Assembly: GCA_948468465.1 (NCBI GenBank)
Contig: CAOKJJ010000027.1
Coordinates: forward strand, 1 to 38,002
Direction: 5' to 3'
From: an uncultured Eubacterium sp.
Lineage (GTDB): Bacteria > Bacillota_A > Clostridia > Lachnospirales > Lachnospiraceae
Length of the DNA: 38,002 nucleotides
The translations under genes and the position numbers were made by a program. Below, piece by piece: positions 33,067 to 38,002 of the stretch (positions are counted from its first letter, which is position 1; each line of letters starts with the position of its first letter). Under the pieces are notes generated by a model. That model made no database searches, was not told where the DNA came from, and saw only the letters and a list, made by a program, of their open reading frames with translations.

Positions 33067-33894
33067 CTATGTTTGGGTGTTCAGTTGTTTTCTGATTTGG
33101 GAAGGAGTTGCGTGAAAATGTTCTGAGAATACTCTGCGGAACAGTTTATAATTGGTAAAGCCGTGGCGTTCTAAAATGTGCTGCAGTGTATCCTGTGTTG
33201 TGATTAAATCCTGATAAATGTGAGATAACCGCACTTCATTTAAGTATTCCAGAAAGGTTAGCCCCATATGCTTTTTAAAAAATCGGCAGAAGTACCCGGA
33301 ATCCAGAAATGCGATCCGGGCAATCTCGCCGATAGAGATCGGACGGTTATAATATTGGTTTATATAGTCCAAAACAACATGCAGACGATTTAAATCTTTT
33401 GCTTTGTGGGTTAAGTCCGCCTCAAAAATTTTCACGCTGAAATTGTGGTAAAGCTGAAATAAAATCTCAAAAAGGAGGCTGTTAAAGCGCAAAATATATC
33501 CTTCAGGCCGGATATCGTTCGCAATTTGCATCTGTATGAGCGTTTCTTTGAAAATATCCAGTTTTGTCTGGCGGACAGGATTGTTTCCAGGGTCGTCGAG
33601 GACAAAACGCAGCTGCTGCACATTTGGGATGTAAAGCCGGATAAAATCAAACGGTATCTGGAATACGATCCCTGTGTTGGGAGAGGTGCATTTGGTGGAG
33701 TGGATAACACTGGAATTAATAAGAAAGCATTGCCCTTCCAGCAGGCGGAAGGCGGAGGACTCGACTGTGATGTCTACCGAACCTTGTACCATATATATAA
33801 TTTCTATTGTGTCATGCCAGTGGTTTGGAACATAGCTGCCGGTGTCTTTTTTTGTGTAAAAGCTGACACCTGTGGTTTTCGGAACCTGAATCAA
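33067..33894 (-). CDS. AraC-family regulator with cupin sensor domain, 5' end possibly altered
   Basis: A 275-residue AraC-type regulator. The N-terminal cupin part (residues ~15-85, PNHWHDTIEIIYMVQGSVDI) and the C-terminal double helix-turn-helix (residues ~175-272, RPISIGEIARIAFLDSGYFCRFFKKHMGLTFLEYLNEVRLS) are both present. The only upstream in-frame start is TTG 33894, with no ribosome site before it. The first residues of intact relatives usually extend a few positions further. The gene's 5' border coincides with the point where a truncated sugar transporter begins on the other strand. It seems that a deletion took the shared promoter region, so expression is doubtful. Confidence 0.8.
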   Translation of the reverse strand: MIQVPKTTGVSFYTKKDTGSYVPNHWHDTIEIIYMVQGSVDITVESSAFRLLEGQCFLINSSVIHSTKCTSPNTGIVFQIPFDFIRLYIPNVQQLRFVLDDPGNNPVRQTKLDIFKETLIQMQIANDIRPEGYILRFNSLLFEILFQLYHNFSVKIFEADLTHKAKDLNRLHVVLDYINQYYNRPISIGEIARIAFLDSGYFCRFFKKHMGLTFLEYLNEVRLSHIYQDLITTQDTLQHILERHGFTNYKLFRRVFSEHFHATPSQIRKQLNTQT

Positions 33895-34820
33895 TTCGTA
33901 AATTTGGTGTGGCTGCTGTTTTCCGTGCCGACATCATGGAGTGCAGCACCAAAACTGGTATATGTGTTTATTACATATAATCTTGTGTCAACCGTAATTT
34001 ATACCGCGATCAATGTGCCTTATTCTGCACTGAATGCGTTGATGACACAGGATCCGTATGAACGGTCTGTGCTGAGCATTTTTAGAAATCTTCTTGCGAC
34101 AGCCGGAACACTGACGGTCAATCTTTGTACACTTCCGCTTGTGGAGTATTTTGGTGACAATGCATCCGCGTGGACAAAAACGTTCTGTGTCCTTGGGCTG
34201 CATTGTTCTTTCTGATGTACTCTGTAAGTGGCGGTGCGACCGTATACTATGCAAAAGATATTCTCGGTGACAGAAATCTTGTCAGCACCATCAATGGCAT
34301 TTTCAATATTGTGCAGATTGCGGGGATGTTTTTTATTGCGATGCTGGTGAAAAAGTATGGAAAACGTAATGTTTTTGCAATCGGTCTTGTATTGGATATC
34401 ATCGGCATGCTGCTTTTGAACTTTTCAAACGGCAGAATGGAAATGATTGTTGTATCCAGCGTTGTCAGGGGTGTCGGAAATTCCTGCGGCGGTGCGACGA
34501 TGTGGGCAATGGTTTCGGATACGATTGATTATGGCGAGTGGAAGACAGGTGTTCGTACAGAGGGCCTGGTCAACAGCGCGTGCAGCTTTGGCTACAAGAT
34601 TGGAAATGGAATTGGTTCTGCGCTGCTGGGATTGATTCTTGAAATTGGCGGTTATGTCGGCGAGGCAGCGACACAGACGGCAGCGGCGCTTATGTCCATT
34701 CGCGTGTGTTTTGTGTGGATACCGATTGCAGTGTATATTGCAGGACTGATCATCATGAAATTTTATCATCTTGATGAGGAATTTGCAGGTATTATGAAAG
34801 ATTTGCAGGAACGTTCCTAA
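33895..34820 (+). pseudogene. GPH-family sugar:cation symporter (MelB/UidB type), truncated and frameshifted
   Basis: Two frames carry pieces of one GPH-type transporter. The first, 33895-34190, reads LVYVFITYNLVSTVIYTAINVPYSALNA-type sequence with MTQDPYERS. The second, about 34195-34820, begins at ALFFLMYSVSGGATVYYAKDI and runs to the natural end, including MVSDTIDYGEWKTGVRTEGLVNS, a family hallmark. Missing are the first ~90 residues and roughly 50-60 residues around the frame change. No start codon or ribosome site is available. It lies head to head with the AraC gene, which probably was its regulator. Confidence 0.85.
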
Positions 34821-34984
34821 AAAGATTGTTCCATTATGACGATGCATAAAAGCAATAGATTGACGGAGGGCGGTACTTAATGGGAGGAAATCCCATCATT
34901 TGTAATATATCTTCTCCAGGATTTTGCTTTTTAAGGCAATATTTCCATTTTGATAACGCCCGTTTATTTGAGGAATGATAACGA

Positions 34985-35004
34985 AAGGCTCCCGCAGGAG
35001 CCTT
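34985..35004. terminator. Short stable hairpin, possible weak terminator
   Basis: A perfect 8-bp stem AAGGCTCC/GGAGCCTT with a CGCA loop. No clear T run on either side. It lies between the decayed transporter (+) and the small minus-strand gene at 35058, in a 237-base stretch that otherwise holds nothing recognisable. Confidence 0.4.
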
Positions 35005-35057
35005 CCAGAAACCCATGAAAAATAGCATGCTTTACACTATTTATTTGTTTTTTTATT

Positions 35058-35264
35058 TTACTCTTTGATTTCATCAATGTCTGACATATTTACACCTAAA
35101 CTGTTAATCAATGCTTTTAAAGTAATATATTTTCTTTTTAACTTAGCATATGTTCTGACTGCATTTTCTTCTTTTGCAATCGTCATATATTCCTGGACTT
35201 CTCTAAAGTCTTCCATGGCTCTTTGCATGATTTCAGCATTATTCATTTCTTCTGGTACCTCCAT
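35058..35264 (-). CDS. Tiny conserved hypothetical protein, paralogue B
   Basis: A 68-residue helical, charged protein homologous to the one at 25304-25486. They share the VQEYM/LQNYM helix, K.KRKY.TLK and the end SLGVNMSDIDEIKE. It starts at ATG 35264 behind AAAGGCGGTGAG; an alternative in-frame ATG at 35246 follows GGAGGT inside the gene. Its promoter is nearly the same module as that of the PHP-domain gene. Function unknown; two copies 10 kb apart in accessory DNA suggest a mobile or duplicated cassette. Confidence 0.7.
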   Translation of the reverse strand: MEVPEEMNNAEIMQRAMEDFREVQEYMTIAKEENAVRTYAKLKRKYITLKALINSLGVNMSDIDEIKE

Positions 35265-35310
35265 ATTCTCACCGCCTTTAGGATTGATGCAGTTGTTATT
35301 GATACAATCA

Positions 35311-35339
35311 TTATAACGTATGCAGACAGCAGTGTAAAG
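35311..35339 (-). promoter_or_regulatory. Promoter of paralogue B
   Basis: On the minus strand, TTTACA (35334-35339), a 17-base spacer, TATAAT (35311-35316). Bases 35306-35323 are identical to 24134-24151 in the PHP-gene promoter, and the CAGTTGTT string downstream is shared too. Confidence 0.8.
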
Positions 35340-35407
35340 GGATATGGAATCAGCATTTGGATTTTGTGTTGCCTTAACATGACGGAATCATAACCTTTCG
35401 TTTTTTC

Positions 35408-35436
35408 TTGTATAAAGTACAAAATGCGTTTATACT
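35408..35436 (+). promoter_or_regulatory. Promoter of the GNAT gene
   Basis: TTGTAT (35408-35413), a 17-base spacer and TATACT (35431-35436), 34 bases before the start codon at 35470, with an AGGAAAGAAGG ribosome-site region in between. Confidence 0.65.
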
Positions 35437-35469
35437 GTAGGTAAAGAAAGGAAAGAAGGCATAAAAGTT

Positions 35470-36186
35470 ATGTTTGAAAATTGGGATGAAACAATGATAT
35501 GGTCATGTCTGCAAGGTGTCATGGGAGAAATATACGCAAACGATGCAGAGCACGCAGCAGTGGCGGTATTAGGAGATTTTGCTTTTTGTGCGGGAAAACC
35601 AGACGAAGCATTATTGCAACGCGTGCATGAAAGCTGTGAACGGCAGTTTATGATCGTGGTCCCTCAAAATGAAGCATGGGACATATGCATGCAAAAATAT
35701 TATGGAGCTCATGCAAAGAGAGTTTTAAGATATGCATGCAAAAAAGAAAAAGATATTTTTGACGTGCCGAAATTAAAGCAGGCAGCTGCACAATTGCCGG
35801 AAGGCTATGAATTAAAACCGCTGGATGAGCATGCCTACGCATTATGTCAGGGCGATCACTGGGCAAAGGACCTGGTATCGCAGTTTGGAGATTATGATAC
35901 TTATGAGAGATTAGGATTAGGAGTGGTTGCATATCATAAGAAAGAACTGGTCGCAGGAGCTTCGTCTTACAGCAGATACGAGGAAGGGATTGAAATTGAG
36001 ATTGACACAAGAAAAGACCACAGAAAAGGACTGGCATATGCATGCGGGGCAAAGCTTATTTTAAACTGCCTGGAAAGGGGATTATATCCAAGCTGGGATG
36101 CGCAGAATAGGTGGTCGCTGGCATTAGCTGAAAAGCTGGGATACCATTTTAGCCATACATACACTGCTTATGAAATAGGATTTTAG
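35470..36186 (+). CDS. GNAT-family N-acetyltransferase
   Basis: A 238-residue protein of the GNAT_acetyltran group (two half-domains, with the acyl-CoA site in the second). The C-terminal half shows the conserved pattern LVAGASSYSRYEEGIEIEIDTRKDHRKGLAYACGAKLILNCLERGLYPSWDAQN and ends with the LAEKLGYHF motif. The R/Q-x-x-G-x-A-like acetyl-CoA loop is DHRKGLAYA. N-terminal half is less conserved. The substrate is unknown; a small molecule or antibiotic is possible. It has its own promoter and a bidirectional terminator with the symporter. Confidence 0.87.
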   Translation: MFENWDETMIWSCLQGVMGEIYANDAEHAAVAVLGDFAFCAGKPDEALLQRVHESCERQFMIVVPQNEAWDICMQKYYGAHAKRVLRYACKKEKDIFDVPKLKQAAAQLPEGYELKPLDEHAYALCQGDHWAKDLVSQFGDYDTYERLGLGVVAYHKKELVAGASSYSRYEEGIEIEIDTRKDHRKGLAYACGAKLILNCLERGLYPSWDAQNRWSLALAEKLGYHFSHTYTAYEIGF

Positions 36187-36213
36187 ATAGCGCATAGCGC
36201 AGCAAAGACATTG

Positions 36214-36252
36214 CAGGAGGGATTTTGTTTTACTAAACCCCCTCCTGTTTGA
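36214..36252. terminator. Bidirectional terminator between GNAT and symporter
   Basis: An 8-bp stem CAGGAGGG/CCCTCCTG (36214-36221 and 36240-36247) with an 18-base T-rich loop is followed by TTT on the plus side. It lies between two convergent genes. Confidence 0.65.
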
Positions 36253-36270
36253 ACGTACATTTTTACAGTG

Positions 36271-37635
36271 TTAAAAATGGTCGATCAGCCCTTTTACAAT
36301 TAAAAAGAACAGCAGTACCGGAAGAATGTATGTTACATAAATTTTTATCTGGCGGGGAAGCTTTAACCCATCACCCGTATTTGTTTCTTTTAAATACGCA
36401 TCAAATCCCCATCCAAACCGCGTGACACAAAACAAAAGATAACAGAAAGCGCCGATTGGCAGTATCACGTTGCTGACAAGAAAATCTTCCAGGTCCAGCA
36501 CGGTGCTTCCCTCTCCAAGCGGCTGGAAGCCTGACAGCAGGTTAAAACCAAGCGAGCAGGGCAGAGATAAAATGATAAGCGCTGCCAGGTTTATCGAACA
36601 TGATTTTTTTCTTGTCCAGTGAAACAGATCCATCCCGCAGGAAATAATATTTTCAAATACAGCCAATATCGTAGAAAATGCTGCAAAGGACATAAAAATA
36701 AAAAACAGCGTGCCCCAGAGCCGTCCGCCTGACATGCTGTTAAAGATATTAGGCAGCGTGACGAAAATCAGCTTTGGCCCCTGATCCGGGCTGATACCGA
36801 ACGCGAAGCATGCGGGGAAGATGATCAGGCCCGAAACAAACGCGACAAAGGTATCCAATACTGCGATATTTACGGATTCCCCTAAAAGGCTCCGGTCTTT
36901 GTCGATATAGCTGCCAAAAATCCCCATGGAGCCGATGCCGAGGCTTAGCGTGAAAAACGCCTGGTTCATGGCAGCGGTAATCGTCTCCCAGACGCCTGCC
37001 TCTTTCATTTTGCCAAAATCCGGCAGCAAATAAAACTTTAATCCTTCCGCGCCGCCTTTTAACATACAGCTGTGCACCGCCAGGATTACAATAATGCAAA
37101 GCAGCAGGCTCATCATGATCTTTGTAATGCGTTCGACGCCTTTTTGCAGCCCGATGGAGCAGATAAACATACCGGCAGCGACAACAAGTATCATGGTTCC
37201 GGTCAAAATCTGAGGACTGGCAAGCATATCTGTGAACATCTGGCCAACCTGCGCGGTATCTTTTCCCTGGAACTTGCCAGTCAGCATCTGGTAAAAATAA
37301 AACAGCATCCATCCGGTTACGGTAGTGTAAAACATCATCAGCAGATAATTGCCCGCCATGCCAAGATATCCGTGCAGATGCCATTTTTGCCCTGGTTTTT
37401 CCAGCGTTTCAAAACTGCGGATAATGCTTTTTCGGCTGGCGCGTCCTACCGCAAATTCCATTGTCATAACAGGAATCCCCATAATGACGAGGAAAAACAG
37501 GTAGAAAAGCACGAATGCGCCTCCGCCGTATACTCCTGCAATATAAGGGAACCGCCATACATTGCCGATTCCGATCGCGCAGCCTGCGGACAATAAAATA
37601 AATCCCATGCGCGAGCCTAACTTTTCTCTTTCCAT
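36271..37635 (-). CDS. Sodium:neurotransmitter symporter (NSS) family transporter
   Basis: A 454-residue membrane protein with 11-12 hydrophobic segments. The first segment carries the family signature GFILLSAGCAIGIGNVWRFPYIAGVYGGGAFVL, which holds the unwound TM1 for sodium and substrate. Also typical are TMEFAVGRASRKS and FFTLSLGIGSMGIFGSYI in TM6. Relatives such as LeuT, MhsT and TnaT import amino acids with sodium. The exact amino acid cannot be read. ATG 37635 has AAAGGAG upstream. A strong promoter lies 80-110 bases upstream, and the leader contains a terminus of the palindromic repeat family. Confidence 0.92.
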   Translation of the reverse strand: MEREKLGSRMGFILLSAGCAIGIGNVWRFPYIAGVYGGGAFVLFYLFFLVIMGIPVMTMEFAVGRASRKSIIRSFETLEKPGQKWHLHGYLGMAGNYLLMMFYTTVTGWMLFYFYQMLTGKFQGKDTAQVGQMFTDMLASPQILTGTMILVVAAGMFICSIGLQKGVERITKIMMSLLLCIIVILAVHSCMLKGGAEGLKFYLLPDFGKMKEAGVWETITAAMNQAFFTLSLGIGSMGIFGSYIDKDRSLLGESVNIAVLDTFVAFVSGLIIFPACFAFGISPDQGPKLIFVTLPNIFNSMSGGRLWGTLFFIFMSFAAFSTILAVFENIISCGMDLFHWTRKKSCSINLAALIILSLPCSLGFNLLSGFQPLGEGSTVLDLEDFLVSNVILPIGAFCYLLFCVTRFGWGFDAYLKETNTGDGLKLPRQIKIYVTYILPVLLFFLIVKGLIDHF

Positions 37636-37678
37636 GTAACAGATTCTCCTTTTCTTAATTCGTTGTATCCATGATCTG

Positions 37679-37697
37679 AGGAACTGTATGTAAATAA
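37679..37697. repeat. Palindromic repeat family, isolated terminus
   Basis: Nineteen bases (AGGAACTGTATGTAAATAA) match the left end of the copy at 25027 with one difference, and the end of the full copy at 19227 more loosely. The rest of the element is absent; a short inverted ACAGTTC follows at 37704-37710. It lies in the leader of the symporter gene. Confidence 0.6.
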
Positions 37698-37716
37698 TCG
37701 GGGACAGTTCTAAAAT

Positions 37717-37745
37717 ATTATATCCTGTTGGCGCATCAGTGTAAA
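37717..37745 (-). promoter_or_regulatory. Promoter of the NSS symporter
   Basis: On the minus strand, TTTACA (37740-37745), a 17-base spacer, TATAAT (37717-37722). The same -35/-10 pair occurs at the PHP and paralogue B promoters. Confidence 0.8.
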
Positions 37746-37772
37746 GGCTTGTTCTGGAATTTCAGAAAGATT

Positions 37773-37811
37773 GCGGAGAAAATTTGCAGAGAAAATTTGC
37801 AGAGAAAATTT
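37773..37811 (+). repeat. Three tandem 13-bp repeats upstream of a promoter
   Basis: Units GCGGAGAAAATTT, GCAGAGAAAATTT and GCAGAGAAAATTT lie head to tail, with a fourth A-rich partial unit after them. They end 12 bases before the TTGACT box at 37823. The phased A/T tracts could act as an upstream promoter element. Confidence 0.75.
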
Positions 37812-37822
37812 GTAAAAAAGTA

Positions 37823-37851
37823 TTGACTCTGCAAATGAGGTATGCTATCCT
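37823..37851 (+). promoter_or_regulatory. Promoter of the leader RNA at the window end
   Basis: TTGACT (37823-37828), a 17-base spacer, and TATCCT (37846-37851). It drives rightward transcription out of the window. Transcription should begin near 37858. Confidence 0.7.
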
Positions 37852-37857
37852 AAACAC

Positions 37858-38002
37858 GTTGTAAAAACAAAGTAGAGTATCCACTCTCACCTTAGCATAA
37901 TCGCGTGACTAAGTGTTCATAACGACAATGTCGATTCAGATGCCTGAATCATGTCTTTGAAAGTGGATGTTCTGCCTATCCACTTTATTTTTTTGGAGGT
38001 GT
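37858..38002 (+). ncRNA. Structured 5' leader with attenuator; downstream gene outside window (L20/infC-type leader possible)
   Basis: Short hairpins follow one another: AGAGT/ACTCT (37874-37887), CTTAG/CTAAG (37891-37895, 37909-37913), CGAC/GTCG (37923-37933), GATTCAG/CTGAATC (37933-37950), and a terminator stem AAAGTGGAT/ATCCACTTT (37960-37968, 37978-37986) with T7. The T run ends directly at GGAGGT. The early ATCCACT at 37879-37885 can pair with AGTGGAT of the terminator's left arm, an antiterminator alternative. Layout and the CTCTCACCTTAGC string recall ribosomal-protein L20/infC leaders of Firmicutes; that identification is tentative. Confidence 0.6.

Noticed and set aside
33526..33894. 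Plus-strand frame leading into the decayed transporter from inside the AraC gene
   Set aside because: Up to 33894 it is only the complement of the AraC gene; transporter similarity begins after that.
34834..35028. 64-residue minus-strand frame (YHSSNKRALSKWKYCLKK region), considered as a transposase or intron remnant
   Set aside because: No ribosome site, no family I can name; the N-terminal part spans a hairpin. Not enough to call a gene.
36749..37384. A 211-residue minus-strand frame and a 174-residue plus-strand frame inside the symporter gene
   Set aside because: Both overlap a well-supported NSS transporter, are rich in His, Arg and Cys with no domain pattern, and have no ribosome sites.
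37858..38002. T-box leader or a known metabolite riboswitch
   Set aside because: The T-box GGGTGGNACCGCG signature is absent and no conserved core of SAM, purine, lysine, c-di-GMP, THF, fluoride or preQ1 classes was seen.

Overview
The window reads as chromosomal DNA from an anaerobic, spore-forming Firmicute, most likely a Lachnospiraceae-type clostridium. The signs are the spore germination protease gpr, RNase J, a cellobiose-type PTS operon, single-protein FeS/siroheme redox chemistry, strong AGGAGG ribosome binding sites, TTG starts on housekeeping genes, and mid-range GC with AT-rich inserts. No tRNA, rRNA or CRISPR array was seen.

Left part (1-10.75 kb, all +). An RNA-centred housekeeping run comes first: the 3' part of an RNase J gene, a YlbF-family gene, a short MltG-like membrane protein without the catalytic part, the tRNA wobble-uridine methyltransferase TrmR, its U32-family hydroxylation partner, and a 7-bladed lactonase. 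After a terminator comes a two-gene restriction-modification system: a 992-residue type IIG-like nuclease/methylase/specificity fusion overlapping a second N6-adenine methylase. An RpiR-type regulator follows.

Sugar operon (10.9-15.8 kb, +). A strong promoter with a palindrome over its -10 box drives EIIB, EIIC and EIIA of a lactose/cellobiose PTS, a GH1 6-phospho-beta-glucosidase and a cytosolic GH5 enzyme. Together they form an uptake-and-hydrolysis route for beta-glucosides. The RpiR regulator just upstream is the natural candidate controller.

Middle (15.8-24.1 kb). On the minus strand are holA and rpsT, both with TTG starts, then gpr on the plus strand preceded by a 266-bp inverted-repeat element. 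A LysR regulator is divergent from a striking three-module protein: CoA-disulfide-reductase-like flavoprotein + rhodanese + siroheme sulfite reductase with two ferredoxin clusters. A PHP-domain phosphoesterase follows.

Accessory zone (24.2-35.4 kb). AT-rich sequence holds a Uma2/ribbon-helix-helix pair, several tiny genes and gene remnants. Next is an envelope-stress or antimicrobial-peptide defence island (response regulator, sensor kinase, MacB/Bce-like ABC transporter, SdpR-like autorepressor, SdpI-like immunity protein), then a PfkB sugar kinase. An AraC regulator lies head to head with a decayed GPH sugar transporter, apparently joined by a deletion. A second copy of a tiny protein family closes the zone.

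Right end (35.4-38 kb). A GNAT acetyltransferase and a convergent NSS-family sodium symporter are followed by a promoter and structured leader RNA whose terminator ends exactly at a Shine-Dalgarno sequence. The gene it controls lies outside the window.

A dispersed palindromic element recurs: one full copy (19.2 kb), one partial copy (25.0 kb) and one terminus (37.7 kb).
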